Of a DNA stretch of 64,000 nt, positions 26,746 through 36,727 are shown one piece after another. The translations under genes were made by a program, and so were the position numbers. Numbering within the stretch: the first letter of the stretch is position 1; each line of letters opens with the position of its first letter. Origin of the DNA: Leptospiraceae bacterium (GTDB lineage: Bacteria; Spirochaetota; Leptospiria; Leptospirales; Leptospiraceae); the NCBI GenBank assembly GCA_022402465.1, contig JAKRSH010000007.1, forward strand, positions 248,001 through 312,000, read 5' to 3'. The notes under the pieces were generated by a model that worked only from the letters and a program-made list of their open reading frames with translations, was not told where the DNA came from and ran no database searches.

Positions 26746-27665
26746 ACTAAGAAAGAAACAGCGCTTGGCAATACTTCAATTGTCATGGGAATCTTTCCAA
26801 TATCCTCTCCATCGCAATCAATGATTGCTGCGTTGTCAGCTTGCAAGGGTATGATTTCAATTTTCTTACACCTATAGGATTCAACTTTCGGAGAATTCGT
26901 TATTGTTCCGTTATAGAACTTTTTAGAATAAAATACTTTCTGAAACAAATTCCAGTCTCCTATAACAACAGCATCTAGATATCCATCACTTAATTCAGAA
27001 TTCGGAGACACTCTCATTCCTCCGCCAAAATATTGACCATTGCAAATCGCAAGAGAAGTTACTTTTCTCTCTAACCATTCTCCGCCATCCATTCTAAACT
27101 TAAGAGGTTTGTTTTGGTAGCTAAGAATATTTGCTATACTACCTAAATAATAAGAAAATCCTCCAAACTTCTTGGATGATTTATTTACAGTTTGAACAAC
27201 AGCTCCTGCCATTCCGCAACCAATAATATTTATGAAATAGCGAGTTAAATTCTCAGCTGTGCTTTCTGATTTGTATCGCACGAATCCTACATCTGTTTTT
27301 CGTATTTTACCATTTTTGATTTTATCCAAGGCTAGATTTAAATCACCAGGTACCCCGAGACTTCTAGAGAAATCTCCTCCTGTTCCTAAATTTAAGACCA
27401 CAATCGAAACAGATGTTTTCTTTGATTTAATAATTCCATCCACAACTTCGGAGATAGTTCCATCTCCACCAATAATCACTAAGACTTCGATTCCTTTCTT
27501 ACAAAGATCCAAGGCTACATCACTTCCATGACCTTTGGCATTTGTAAAAGTGACTTGGATTTTTCCAATTTTATCTTCAATTCGTTTAAGCAAATCTTCC
27601 CAATTTTTACCAACGCTTCCGCCACCTGAATTTGGATTTACAATAAAGTGAATTTTTTTGCTCAT
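26742..27665 (-). CDS. diacylglycerol kinase-family lipid kinase (YegS-like)
   Basis: About 307 residues from the ATG at 27665; a TTG four codons earlier is an alternative start. The catalytic-domain signature opens with FIVNPNSGGG and continues with IIGGDGTISEVVDG, the GGDGT nucleotide motif of DAGK, sphingosine and YegS kinases. LNLGTGGDFSRSLGVP, the G-T-x-N/G-D-F-A/S-R block, follows. The C-terminal beta domain has FGGGMRVSPNSELSDG, typical of the family, and IDCDGE. It phosphorylates a membrane lipid with ATP, and the exact lipid cannot be told. It is divergent from the PF10118-type gene. Confidence 0.88.
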   Translation of the reverse strand: MSKKIHFIVNPNSGGGSVGKNWEDLLKRIEDKIGKIQVTFTNAKGHGSDVALDLCKKGIEVLVIIGGDGTISEVVDGIIKSKKTSVSIVVLNLGTGGDFSRSLGVPGDLNLALDKIKNGKIRKTDVGFVRYKSESTAENLTRYFINIIGCGMAGAVVQTVNKSSKKFGGFSYYLGSIANILSYQNKPLKFRMDGGEWLERKVTSLAICNGQYFGGGMRVSPNSELSDGYLDAVVIGDWNLFQKVFYSKKFYNGTITNSPKVESYRCKKIEIIPLQADNAAIIDCDGEDIGKIPMTIEVLPSAVSFLV

Positions 27666-27733
27666 AGAAATTACCAAACCAAAGAGAAAAAAACAAGTAA
27701 ACTATAAAATAAAAAAGAAATCATAAATAAAAA

Positions 27734-28657
27734 ATGTTTTTCAATTTTTTGACAAAGTTTTATTCTTTGGTTCCAAGCATGATTTATCCCAATAAGAAGA
27801 ATCCTATACCTGAGAAGATAACTATACGAAAACCACTTTCGCAAATTACAGAGCAGGTACCAATTCATTGGCTAGATGGAAATATAGTAAAGACTCATGT
27901 TGCTAATGCATTATCGATTATCTTTAAAAATGAAGAAGAATACTTTATTAAAATAGTAAGAAAATTCATTCCTAAATTGAAAAACGCAAAACTTAAGAAA
28001 GAAATTATTTCCTTTATTGGTCAAGAGCAACAACATTGTGATTTTCATTCTGATTTTTGTAATAAACTTACAGACCAAGGTTTTGATTTTCAATTTCTAT
28101 CTTTTAATATTAAGAATTTTATTTATGGCTCCATGGATGCCTTTCTATCAGATGAATTGAATCTTGCTATTGCTTCTGGATTAGAACACTATAATAAATC
28201 TACAGCTGAACTTTCATTACGTGAAAAAGTATTTAGCAATTCAGATGCTATCTTAAAAGAGTTATTTGAATGGCATTTAGCCGAAGAGCTAGAACATTCT
28301 AATGTAGTCTTCGATTTACTAAGGGAAATTGATTCAAATTATTGGCTACGTATTGAAGGATTCTTTATTGCAACCTTAGTACGGAATCTTACTCTAACTT
28401 TTACTACTGCTAATTTAGTAGTTCAAGATGACCTCAGGCAGTTCCTTAGAATTTGGAAAGAAGGTAAAGATTTTTTCTTTACAAAGGATCAAATATTATA
28501 CAAGTTATTTTTATATATTGTTGATTATGCAAAACCTGACTTTCACCCTTCCCAACATAATATGACTGATATTATTTCAGAAATTTTTAAGAATCGCAAT
28601 TTTGAAATATTTTTCTCTAAAAAACCAGCCAATCAAACAGAACAAACAGTAAACTAA
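27734..28657 (+). CDS. PF10118-type predicted metal-dependent hydrolase
   Basis: A 307-residue helical protein. The opening (VPIHWLDGNIVKTHVANAL) and the metal-ligand-like motifs FIGQEQQHCDFH, ASGLEHYNK and FEWHLAEELEHSNV match what I know of the PF10118 family, in which Glu and His residues on four helices form a ferritin-like dimetal site. Members are sometimes annotated as hydrolases, but activity is largely unproven and an oxygenase role is also possible. The following alpha/beta hydrolase gene begins one base after its stop, so the two are probably co-translated and may work on the same lipid-like substrate (inference). Confidence 0.75.
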   Translation: MFFNFLTKFYSLVPSMIYPNKKNPIPEKITIRKPLSQITEQVPIHWLDGNIVKTHVANALSIIFKNEEEYFIKIVRKFIPKLKNAKLKKEIISFIGQEQQHCDFHSDFCNKLTDQGFDFQFLSFNIKNFIYGSMDAFLSDELNLAIASGLEHYNKSTAELSLREKVFSNSDAILKELFEWHLAEELEHSNVVFDLLREIDSNYWLRIEGFFIATLVRNLTLTFTTANLVVQDDLRQFLRIWKEGKDFFFTKDQILYKLFLYIVDYAKPDFHPSQHNMTDIISEIFKNRNFEIFFSKKPANQTEQTVN

Positions 28658-28658
28658 A

Positions 28659-29567
28659 GTGAATAAAGAAACACTACTCAATACCGAACCCGACTTAAAA
28701 ATTTACTTAAAATATTCTCAGCCAGAAAAAGAGAAATTAATTTTATTTTTACATGGTTACCCAGATACACATCGTACTTGGGATGTGTTAATGGAAGAAT
28801 TAAAACCTAATTACCAAGTTGCCGCAATCGATATGAGGGGTGCAGGAAGTTCATCAAGACCTGAATCAAGAAAATCATTTAATATTAGAAGAATATTCAA
28901 AGATATTGAAGTCGCAATCGAATACTTAGATCCAAAAAAGGAAAAATCAATTCACCTAGTAGGTCATGATTGGGGCTCTTTGATTGGTTGGTGTTTTGCT
29001 GCTGATCCTATATGCTCAGGTCATATTAGCACTTATACTGGGATAGCAGGACCTCATCCATCCTTAGCATTGAAGCAGATGCAATCCTATGCAAATCGTG
29101 GAATTTTTTCTTGGAATATAGATGAAATAATGCGTTTCTTTAAACAAGGAACAATGTCTTGGTACTTTCTTTTCTACCAAATTCCTATTCTTCCTGAGTT
29201 AAGTTGGACTTTAGGCTCCGTACCTTTTTGGCACACGATGTTAGAAGCAGGAGGAGTTCCTAAGTCAGATCCAATGTGGGATTATTCTCCCAAAGAAATT
29301 CTACGATCTTCCATTGGCCCTATTCAACTACACCGGGAGCTTATGCAGGGTGCGGAGATTCCGCTTCCTAACAAGATAGAAACTCCCTGTCACGCTATTA
29401 TCCCTATAAATGATTTTGCAATCACTCCTGAGATTTATGAAAATCTATCGGATCATGTTGTCCATTTCCGGAAAAATTTTATGGATGCAAATCATTGGGT
29501 TCACCGTGAAAAGCCTAAAGAAGTTGCCCACTTAATTGACGATTTCATTAATACTTTTGATACATAG
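28659..29567 (+). CDS. alpha/beta hydrolase, epoxide hydrolase-like
   Basis: A 302-residue enzyme starting at a GTG one base after the upstream stop. The fold signatures are FLHGYPDTHRTW (oxyanion loop), DMRGAGSS, the nucleophile elbow GHDWGS with Asp104, and the late catalytic His in ANHWVHREKP. An Asp nucleophile in HDWG is typical of epoxide hydrolases and haloalkane dehalogenases rather than Ser esterases. Two Tyr of a cap domain plausibly come from YFLFYQIP and nearby. Together with the preceding PF10118 protein it suggests oxygenation then hydrolysis of a hydrophobic compound, a hypothesis from context. Confidence 0.8.
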   Translation: MNKETLLNTEPDLKIYLKYSQPEKEKLILFLHGYPDTHRTWDVLMEELKPNYQVAAIDMRGAGSSSRPESRKSFNIRRIFKDIEVAIEYLDPKKEKSIHLVGHDWGSLIGWCFAADPICSGHISTYTGIAGPHPSLALKQMQSYANRGIFSWNIDEIMRFFKQGTMSWYFLFYQIPILPELSWTLGSVPFWHTMLEAGGVPKSDPMWDYSPKEILRSSIGPIQLHRELMQGAEIPLPNKIETPCHAIIPINDFAITPEIYENLSDHVVHFRKNFMDANHWVHREKPKEVAHLIDDFINTFDT

Positions 29568-29584
29568 AAGCAAGAATTTAGTTT

Positions 29585-30643
29585 TTATTTAGCAGAAGCT
29601 AAACGAGATGCTCTATCCTCTTCTAATAATGCTTCGATAAGTTCATCCATATCACCTTCCATGATGGAACTTAAATTGTGACTTGTGAATCCTATCCTAT
29701 GATCTGTGCATCTTCCTTGTGGAAAATTGTAGGTTCTAATTCTTTCGGATCTATCGCCTGATCCTATCATTTGCTTTTTGATTGCATCACTCGATGCTTT
29801 TGCTTCTTGCATCTGTTGGTCTAAGATTCTAGCTCTAAGGATTCTCATTGCCTTATCGCGGTTCTTGATTTGAGATTTTTCGTCCTGACAACTAACAACA
29901 ATACCTGTAGGAATGTGTGTCAATCGAACAGCAGAGTCAGTTGTGTTTACGTGCTGTCCTCCCGACCCAGAAGAGCGGAACACATCAACTCTAATGTCAG
30001 ACTCTTTAATTTCAATTTCCTTTTCTTCCGCTTCTGGTAGAACTGCAACAGTTACAGCAGATGTGTGAATTCTTCCACCTGATTCCGTTGCAGGAATTCT
30101 CTGTACTCTATGCGTTCCACTTTCAAATTTGAAAATATCATAGGCTCTTTCATCTTCTATAGAAAATACAATTTCTTTAAAACCACCAATCCCTGTAGGA
30201 CTAGAATCTATCAACTCAGTTCTGAGACCACATTTGTCAGAATACTTGTTGTACATTCGAAAAAGATCTGCACAGAATAATCCTGATTCATCTCCCCCAG
30301 TGCCTGCTCTAATTTCTACTAGGATGTTTTTTCCAGAATTAGGATCGGGAGGAAGCATCATAACTTCTAACTCTTTAGAAAGAACCTCTAATTTCTTTTC
30401 CCCATCTTCAATCTCTGATTTAAGCATTTGGTGCATATCTTCATCTTTTTCATTTGGTAAAAGAGCTTTTGCATCGGAAATATCTTTGGAAATAGTAAGG
30501 TACTCTTGTGCTTTTGTATATACGGGCGTTAGTCGTGATCTTTCTTTATAAATTTCTTTTAGCTTGTTTGGATCACTGACTGAGGAAAGTTCATCATCCA
30601 GACGAAGGTATTTTTCTTGAATTTTTTTGAGTCTATCTACCAT
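29585..30643 (-). CDS. prfA: peptide chain release factor 1
   Basis: Terminates translation at UAA and UAG. It has the peptidyl-hydrolysis motif GGQ at 228-230 (SGSGGQHVN) and the stop-codon-reading tripeptide PAT in [10 protein letters not shown], which marks RF1 rather than RF2 (SPF). Other family blocks are [16 protein letters not shown] and [12 protein letters not shown] near the C-terminus. The 352-residue length is normal. The start ATG at 30643 gives the expected N-terminus, and it lies in the sequence CATG together with the likely start of the divergent EcsC-like gene. No prmC methylase gene follows; the next gene on the left is convergent. Confidence 0.96.
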   Translation of the reverse strand: MVDRLKKIQEKYLRLDDELSSVSDPNKLKEIYKERSRLTPVYTKAQEYLTISKDISDAKALLPNEKDEDMHQMLKSEIEDGEKKLEVLSKELEVMMLPPDPNSGKNILVEIRAGTGGDESGLFCADLFRMYNKYSDKCGLRTELIDSSPTGIGGFKEIVFSIEDERAYDIFKFESGTHRVQRIPATESGGRIHTSAVTVAVLPEAEEKEIEIKESDIRVDVFRSSGSGGQHVNTTDSAVRLTHIPTGIVVSCQDEKSQIKNRDKAMRILRARILDQQMQEAKASSDAIKKQMIGSGDRSERIRTYNFPQGRCTDHRIGFTSHNLSSIMEGDMDELIEALLEEDRASRLASAK

Positions 30644-31316
30644 GTATAAGGAAAGACTAGAAAGAGACCGTTTTTTGCAAAATCAAAATTCATCCATTAA
30701 TCTCCCTGAAAAATCCAATGAGTTGGATATTTTCCTCCAAAAGCTTGTAGAAATGCTCTCAGGCATCCAAGAATACAATAGCCCATATTCTAAAATTACA
30801 GAAAATCCTGAGCTAGTAGTAGATGAAATTATTAAGAATTGTGCATGGAAGGCTAGTACAATCAGTGCAACTTGTTCCTTACCAGGTGGTGTATTCGGTT
30901 TTTTTACCTTACTTCCTGAGTTGGTTATGATTTTTAGAATCCAAGGCATGATGATCAAAGATATAGCCAGTGTTTATGGTAAAGAAGCACAATTAAACCG
31001 AGAGCTTTTGCTTTTTTGTTTATTTAAACATGGAGGAGCTCATCTATTTCGTAAATTTATTGAAGAGACAGGGGTTAAAATTTTAATCCGACCAACAACA
31101 GTGCGTGCTTTCCAAGCCTTATTGCAAAAAGTTGGATTAGATATTTCAAAAAGAGTTCTTAGAAAAAATTTTACTCGTTGGGTTCCCTTTGCTGGTGCCG
31201 CTATAACAGGAACTTTTGCTTTTTTTGATACTAAGGCAGTTGGTAAGAATACCAAGGAAGTTTTTACAAAAGAAATTGAATTTCTAAATAGTAAAGAAGT
31301 CGCCATTGAAGAATAA
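30642..31316 (+). CDS. EcsC-like protein
   Basis: About 224 residues from the ATG at 30642. The central part, [18 protein letters not shown], then a helix with [19 protein letters not shown], resembles the EcsC family: a glycine-rich hydrophobic hairpin followed by a D/E-rich helical segment. A second Gly-rich hydrophobic stretch ([17 protein letters not shown]) near the C-terminus supports peripheral membrane association. EcsC is associated with an ABC transporter in Bacillus, but no transporter is adjacent here. The start lies in CATG shared with prfA, with no ribosome site, so an in-frame TTG 12 codons on is an alternative. It overlaps the next lipoprotein gene by 11 bases. Confidence 0.7.
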   Translation: MYKERLERDRFLQNQNSSINLPEKSNELDIFLQKLVEMLSGIQEYNSPYSKITENPELVVDEIIKNCAWKASTISATCSLPGGVFGFFTLLPELVMIFRIQGMMIKDIASVYGKEAQLNRELLLFCLFKHGGAHLFRKFIEETGVKILIRPTTVRAFQALLQKVGLDISKRVLRKNFTRWVPFAGAAITGTFAFFDTKAVGKNTKEVFTKEIEFLNSKEVAIEE

Positions 31317-32445
31317 AATCCATTTCATTTTAATTTGTTTTTATATAATCGTAACCATTTTACTTTCTTTAAATTGTAGATCGAAGCATGAAACATTTCT
31401 TGAAGAAGTAAATCAATATCTCGAAGTTCAAAAGTTTGAAAAAGCTTTAACTATCATACAAGATAAACTTGAATCAAAACGAGATTCGGATGAGGTAATT
31501 TCTCGAACAAAACCCAAAAGAGAAAGAGTCATTAGAATGTCCGAAGATCGAAATAGGATAGTTTGGTCCGAAGATGAAAAATTAATTTTTCGAGACATAC
31601 CTAATCCTTTAGTTAAGACTAAAGCACTATCAGATCTTCCTTTCGATTTTAGAATTTCAACTAACGCAGAATATGCTTTAGTTTCCTTTCGATTGAAAAA
31701 TACCAAAGGTTGTAGAATGAAAGCGATATCTATGTTGAATGATGATTTGGATTATGACTCAGGTGCACACATAGCCTGTAGAAATTCAGGGAGTATTTCA
31801 AAAGATGGAAAGTATATCTATTATTTTATTGATGAAAGTTTATATAAAGAAAAAACAGAGTCACCACGCAAACCAACTAAGATTCTAGATGCTTCTAAGA
31901 TCTTACCTCCTTTTAGTAAGCTTAGAAATAAATACTCCCTTGTTCCTATTGAAGATAATTTCGTACTCATGACTGGAATAGCTGGTTCGTACAATATGTA
32001 CTATTTACAGACTAAATCAGATAATCTTGAACTAATTTCAAAAGATATTCTAAGTCCCAAATTATATTATGGAAATGGGACATCCATTTTTACTATTGGT
32101 GGAAAAATCGGAATTTGGTTTTTACGAGAAGTGGAATATGGTGTTGGGAAGAAACCAAAAATCAATAAAGGTTTTTCTATTACATTAAGAGAAATAGAAC
32201 CTTGGAAAACATCCAATAAAAAAGACTTTTTGTCATTCTACAATAGATCTATTTACAAATGGAGTCCAGGAACTAAAAAAGTAGAATACCCTATTCTCTG
32301 TGAGAGAGCATGGGGAGTTGCAAGAGATTATATAATCTATGAAAATAAAATAGGTGAACTTGTACTAGCTAATACTGCTTATTCTGAAGAAGATTGGGCA
32401 GTATTAGATTTATATAAAGAAGTAAAAAAACAAATAAAAGATTAA
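31306..32445 (+). CDS. lipoprotein of unknown function
   Basis: A 379-residue protein starting at a TTG inside the end of the EcsC-like gene. The N-terminus is a lipoprotein signal ending LLSLNC at residue 24. A short helix (FLEEVNQYLEVQKFEKAL), like a lone TPR-type pair, follows. The rest is made of short beta strands with patterns like DGKYIYYFIDESLYKEK and NNMY/YLQTKSDNL, suggesting a beta-propeller of sensor-like repeats, although no named repeat can be defined by eye. Its TAA is interlocked with that of the convergent four-Cys protein gene at 32442-32445. Confidence 0.65.
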   Translation: MKNKIHFILICFYIIVTILLSLNCRSKHETFLEEVNQYLEVQKFEKALTIIQDKLESKRDSDEVISRTKPKRERVIRMSEDRNRIVWSEDEKLIFRDIPNPLVKTKALSDLPFDFRISTNAEYALVSFRLKNTKGCRMKAISMLNDDLDYDSGAHIACRNSGSISKDGKYIYYFIDESLYKEKTESPRKPTKILDASKILPPFSKLRNKYSLVPIEDNFVLMTGIAGSYNMYYLQTKSDNLELISKDILSPKLYYGNGTSIFTIGGKIGIWFLREVEYGVGKKPKINKGFSITLREIEPWKTSNKKDFLSFYNRSIYKWSPGTKKVEYPILCERAWGVARDYIIYENKIGELVLANTAYSEEDWAVLDLYKEVKKQIKD

Positions 32446-32642
32446 GCTGCTTGGGATTTATCTTTTTGGGTTTCAAAAACCTTACAAGAGCTATATTTAT
32501 CTGCTAAACATTTCTTAGTTAATGTCTCAAAATCTGATTTCATTAAAACGGTTGAAGAACTCGGGCATTCATCCAACTTTTGTGTATAGAGGGGACAACG
32601 AATAAAAAATTCGTTTTTTCTTTCATCTTTCTTTTTGCCCAT
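32442..32642 (-). CDS. small four-cysteine protein
   Basis: A 66-residue soluble protein with no signal. Cys occur at 16, 26, 45 and 53, in the contexts RCPLY, ECPS, KKCLAD and SSCKVF. The spacing looks like a small metal- or iron-sulfur-binding unit, but I do not recognise a named family. It has basic termini. It lies 54 bases after the exported nitrilase-like gene on the same strand and is the last member of the rhomboid-to-nitrilase group. Whether it belongs to that transcription unit is uncertain because of the gap. The clear frame and paired Cys motifs support a real gene. Confidence 0.6.
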   Translation of the reverse strand: MGKKKDERKNEFFIRCPLYTQKLDECPSSSTVLMKSDFETLTKKCLADKYSSCKVFETQKDKSQAA

Positions 32643-32696
32643 GCGTTATATTCCGAAATAGTTTTTTAGTTTTGTCAATAGGTTTTCTGAAAAAAT

Positions 32697-33854
32697 TTAA
32701 AAATATAAATTCAATATTTTAGGAATTCTTTCATCTCTAGATAGAACAGGTTCGTTATTTTCTCGACTGGAGAAACTTTGGGGTATGTCTTTTATGTCCC
32801 AAATATTCCCATCCCAAAATACCTGCAAATATACTTTTGCATTGGTTCCGACTGATCTATCTTTTAAAGAATATCGGTGCCAAGTAACTGGTTCTTGAAG
32901 TTCTAAAAGTTTATTTGACTCATCTTGAATGCGACCCATATTTATGTTACTTGCAGGTGAGACTAATCCATCTACCTTAGATTTTGCGATTTGAGAGTAA
33001 ACAGAACTATAAAAAGAGTCTATACCAATCAATACTCCTACCTTCCAACCTGGCACTGCAATTATTAGATCTTGTTTTAATTCTCCTGGAGTTAAGAACT
33101 CTTTCTCCCAATTGCTAAGATTAATTTTTTTGATAATTTGATCAATGGCCTTTCCATTTGGCAGATAAGTTATGCTGACATTATAAAGTTTACTTTCTTT
33201 ATCTCCCGCAACTAGTTCTCCTTTCACAATTTTAGGCTCAGGAAGGATAACAGATCCTGCGATTATACTTACAGAATATTCTTTTGCTAATTCAGAAAAA
33301 GTTTCATTATAAATTTTAGCCACATCGTCTTTCTTTTCTCTAATGATAGTTTCCCATTCCAAGGAAGCTGCCGAACAATTTGTTGAATTACATTGCTTTT
33401 GAAATTCTTCAATTGCAAGCTTATGAGAAGACTTCAATTCAGTTAAGGCATTAGAATAAGAAGATGTATAGACAGACTTATTTTCTTTGAGTAGATATAG
33501 ACCAGTTCCAACATGTTCTGGCAATATAATCAATGTTTTTCGATCAATAAGGTTATCTGCTTTTGCTTTTTCAAAAATTGGTCTCAGACTATTCTTGAAA
33601 TTTTCTGCTGAATAAAAATCTAAGGGAAGGAAAAAGGGCTGAATTCCAATTAAATTGCCAAGTTTACGATCAGATCCGTTTAGCATGTATTCTATAGTCT
33701 TGAATCTTTCTTCAGATTCCGATTTATAATTTGAAAAATCTGCTTCTTGTAAAGCCGGATCAGAAGGTTTTAAAAATTGTTTTCCATAAAAAGGTAGAGA
33801 AAACAAAAAACAAAAAATTAAAATTCGTATCCAAGGAAAATATAAATTATGCAT
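32697..33854 (-). CDS. exported nitrilase-fold protein lacking the catalytic Cys
   Basis: A 385-residue protein with a signal peptide (residues about 8-25, [14 protein letters not shown]). The nitrilase/carbon-nitrogen hydrolase plan is visible: catalytic-type Glu113 in [10 protein letters not shown], Lys243 in [12 protein letters not shown], and the strand [13 protein letters not shown], where the family has Cys after VLI. Here that residue is Gly277, coded GGT, one base from the Cys codon TGT. N-terminal acyltransferase (Lnt) and amidase relatives need this Cys, so hydrolysis by the usual route is unlikely. It starts inside the Nudix gene with the 8-base overlap ATGCATAA. Either a structural or binding role or a divergent mechanism is possible. 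Confidence 0.7.
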   Translation of the reverse strand: MHNLYFPWIRILIFCFLFSLPFYGKQFLKPSDPALQEADFSNYKSESEERFKTIEYMLNGSDRKLGNLIGIQPFFLPLDFYSAENFKNSLRPIFEKAKADNLIDRKTLIILPEHVGTGLYLLKENKSVYTSSYSNALTELKSSHKLAIEEFQKQCNSTNCSAASLEWETIIREKKDDVAKIYNETFSELAKEYSVSIIAGSVILPEPKIVKGELVAGDKESKLYNVSITYLPNGKAIDQIIKKINLSNWEKEFLTPGELKQDLIIAVPGWKVGVLIGIDSFYSSVYSQIAKSKVDGLVSPASNINMGRIQDESNKLLELQEPVTWHRYSLKDRSVGTNAKVYLQVFWDGNIWDIKDIPQSFSSRENNEPVLSRDERIPKILNLYF

Positions 33855-34296
33855 ATTCTTTCAAATAGATTTGTACAGCTTCTAACATGTAATCTTCAAA
33901 AAATGATTCAGGCTGATAATTATGAATATCAACCCATTCCATAAAATCATGTTCATCAGAAAGTACTATCTCTCCACCTTTATAAATGCCTTTATAAGCT
34001 AAAATTATGCAAGGATGATTTCCTTCGGTAACTCTATGCTTATGAATGAGGAAGGGCTTTGGTTCAATTTCATATTGAAATTTATTTCCCATTTCTTCTT
34101 CCAACTCCCGTCTTACGGAAACTTGCCAATCATCAAAAAATTCCGTTTCATCCATTCGACCACCGGGAAGATCTCCAAAGCCAGATTTTCTATCTTTCAT
34201 GACAAGAAGTGAATTTCCTTTTCGAAGAAAAACTTTTTGAGTTATTTGAAAAAAACCGTGCTTAGACAATACTCTTTCCCCATTTATCAATCTCAT
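33847..34296 (-). CDS. Nudix hydrolase
   Basis: A 149-residue cytoplasmic enzyme. The Nudix box runs from GGRMDETE to RRELEEEMG, carrying the REL and EExG parts that bind the divalent cation. Between the first Glu and REL there are ten residues rather than the usual seven, a three-residue insertion. It probably cleaves a nucleoside diphosphate linked to some group X. The annotated ATG at 34296 overlaps the preceding gene by 35 bases. An in-frame TTG at 34269 with a purine-rich stretch ahead of it could be the true start. The end overlaps the nitrilase-like gene by 8 bases, so the enzymes are translated together. Confidence 0.82.
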   Translation of the reverse strand: MRLINGERVLSKHGFFQITQKVFLRKGNSLLVMKDRKSGFGDLPGGRMDETEFFDDWQVSVRRELEEEMGNKFQYEIEPKPFLIHKHRVTEGNHPCIILAYKGIYKGGEIVLSDEHDFMEWVDIHNYQPESFFEDYMLEAVQIYLKEYA

Positions 34297-36727
34297 GATC
34301 TACAGCATAAAGCTTTCCAACTGGCAGACTACCCGAGTTTGCTTGGTCTACCATCCCAAGGGATACTGAAAGTAAATCCGAAATAATAGTGTCCATAATC
34401 TCAGTAGGAGCTCCATAGTACAGAAAGTTCACAGGACTTAAATCGGAAAGCATGAAAACATTTCGTTCGATCGCTTTGCCGTCTTTTATAAATTTAAAAA
34501 TAGCAATTCCACCTTGGTCCATTTGTGACTGAGGATCAATGATTCTTCGCAATTCTACATTTACTTTGGTATCTTTGAATGAATCCAATTTGTTCAAGAG
34601 AAATTGATTCAACCAATCAATAAAATCACTAAACTCTGCTGTCTTAGTTGATCCAGATGCTAAATAGATATTCTTAGATTCACAATTATAAAGAAAATCA
34701 GACCAAAAATCAGGCTTTAGTATGGAATCCCCAATAACTCCTAAAAATAAATCTGTCTTCAATAAATTATCTCTGGGAACTTGGTTCACATTTGCAAATT
34801 TCCAAGGTTCAGGGGTTTCATTTTTAATATCAATTTCAATTAAGTGATCATTGGTATCATGCAATCTGCTTCCTTTTAGATATTTACATAAAAAGCTGCC
34901 AATATTACCAGAAGCACCTAATACAAGAAATTTTCTTCTTGAAAGAATCTTACCCTGTCCATGCAATACATCTTCTATAGCTTTTAGAATGGATTGAGCA
35001 ACTTCTTTAGATTCTTCTTTCACTTTTTGATTTGAAATTGCTATGGAATATGCTGGTAGAAATAATTTTCCTTTTTCTTTTTCAACAGAAAGCAATCGGT
35101 CGTAGCCGTTCCGTGTATGCTCTATTGTTCCTACTAAAACTTTTGCTAAAAGGTCACCAATTGGTAACTCAGCTAAGCTGCCTTCTAATTTCAATTGGTA
35201 TTCTTTTGCGACATCTTTTGTCAATTTACCTTCTATAGCAAATGCATTTAGGAAGGGAGCAATGTAGCCACCGTCCTCAACGAGAATTAGTTTTTCAGAA
35301 TTTTGATAAGAGTTAATGCATAATTTAAGAAATAAATGAGTAGCTAAAAGTTTCATGGCAGGGAAGAATCCCAGTTCTTCTCTATCCATGAATTCTTTTA
35401 AATCCAATAGATCAGAATTATCACTAAACAGAGGTGAGATGGAATAGTATGTTTTTCTTTCAGCACTTATTTTAAGTTCAAGTCCAGACATATAAAAGGA
35501 ATCTGTCGGAAGATCCAATAGGATATCTAAATATATAGGTGGTATCTTTCCTCCATATTTTACAAAGCAAACATTCACATAATCTGCTCCCAACATTCTG
35601 TACGCTTCGAGGAGAGCTAGTATTTCTGAGGTGATATGGTGTATGAGAAATATTTTGGTATTTTTAAAATTGAATTTATGATTGCTGTTGTTTGCTAAAA
35701 TCTCTAATTCAGGCATTCGAGTTAAATAATGACCCATTTGGAGAGAAATTCTTCTTTGATTGAATGAGTAATTTAAGACCCTATCTAATCTACTTAAATC
35801 AATATATACATCGATTTTACCATTTATGATATGAATCGTATAACCTTCTTTAACGATTTTAGTAATCTCTTGGTCTTCTAAAATTAGAAATATTTTTTTA
35901 AAAAGCGGAAGTGAGTTTTTGGGGTTAGAATCCATAAGAAAACTTGCAAAGGACTTCTCCCAATAGAAATTGATTTGATTTAGTTTTCCTAAAGATGTCT
36001 TTTCGATTTGCTCAAACACTTTACTAAATCTGCGATTTTCTTCTATATATTCCCTCTCACCTTTCTGGGATGAGCCTATTAAGGAACTATGAACTGATTC
36101 AGAAATTTTTGTGCTACCACCAATATAGATTCTAGAACTTAAATCATCAACGATCAAATGGTCTATTGATTTCAGATCTAGATTTGCTCTATCGAATCGC
36201 TCTATCGTTAGGCGAAAAATAAAATCTCCAGCCTCTACTTGATTGGGCACTCTTTCCAAGATGAATTGGTAATCTACATTTTCATTTTCACTATTGTGAT
36301 GAAAAGGAAACACCAAAGCTTTACTTGGATAGGTTCGTGGATTTTCTCCGTAAAATTCAGGATGTATGACTTTTGCCCAAGCTTGTCTTTGAAATGTGCC
36401 AAATACAGTTCTTAAGTGATCTTGGAATTCTTCTCGGAAAATGAGAATATCTTTTAAAACTCCTGCTCGTGCATGAATTTGAATATAACCAATATGCATT
36501 TCACAAAGTTCACTATTAATATTTGGATTGAGTTTGTAGAGGATTGCAATGTCGCCAGGAGAAGTTATAACTCTTTCTACGATTTCGTCACCAAGTGTTC
36601 TTGAAAGAATAGAAAGTCCCCAGAAAATTCGTAAATTTGTAAGATCAATTTTATAAATGTCAGAACTTTCCTTTTCTAAATTTACTCCTAGAGATGTAGG
36701 TATATTTTCATCTGGATGTTTATGCAT
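34262..36727 (-). CDS. 821-residue protein with S-adenosylhomocysteine-hydrolase-like half
   Basis: Residues about 1-350 are not recognised (mixed, with RHH-free hydrophilic stretches and a Leu-rich end). At about 360-390, [27 protein letters not shown] resembles the SAHH opening (LH-x-T-x2-T-x-L...L-x2-GA-x-V). [13 protein letters not shown] resembles the SAHH DDGGD region, and at about 596 a Rossmann start [15 protein letters not shown] is followed by [21 protein letters not shown] and [16 protein letters not shown], matching the NAD-binding part in order. True SAHH is about 430-470 residues with strictly conserved catalytic Asp, His and Lys, which I cannot place here. The gene overlaps both neighbours, so it is part of one operon. 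Function unknown, perhaps an NAD-dependent epimerase or hydrolase. Confidence 0.6.
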   Translation of the reverse strand: MHKHPDENIPTSLGVNLEKESSDIYKIDLTNLRIFWGLSILSRTLGDEIVERVITSPGDIAILYKLNPNINSELCEMHIGYIQIHARAGVLKDILIFREEFQDHLRTVFGTFQRQAWAKVIHPEFYGENPRTYPSKALVFPFHHNSENENVDYQFILERVPNQVEAGDFIFRLTIERFDRANLDLKSIDHLIVDDLSSRIYIGGSTKISESVHSSLIGSSQKGEREYIEENRRFSKVFEQIEKTSLGKLNQINFYWEKSFASFLMDSNPKNSLPLFKKIFLILEDQEITKIVKEGYTIHIINGKIDVYIDLSRLDRVLNYSFNQRRISLQMGHYLTRMPELEILANNSNHKFNFKNTKIFLIHHITSEILALLEAYRMLGADYVNVCFVKYGGKIPPIYLDILLDLPTDSFYMSGLELKISAERKTYYSISPLFSDNSDLLDLKEFMDREELGFFPAMKLLATHLFLKLCINSYQNSEKLILVEDGGYIAPFLNAFAIEGKLTKDVAKEYQLKLEGSLAELPIGDLLAKVLVGTIEHTRNGYDRLLSVEKEKGKLFLPAYSIAISNQKVKEESKEVAQSILKAIEDVLHGQGKILSRRKFLVLGASGNIGSFLCKYLKGSRLHDTNDHLIEIDIKNETPEPWKFANVNQVPRDNLLKTDLFLGVIGDSILKPDFWSDFLYNCESKNIYLASGSTKTAEFSDFIDWLNQFLLNKLDSFKDTKVNVELRRIIDPQSQMDQGGIAIFKFIKDGKAIERNVFMLSDLSPVNFLYYGAPTEIMDTIISDLLSVSLGMVDQANSGSLPVGKLYAVDHEIDKWGKSIV

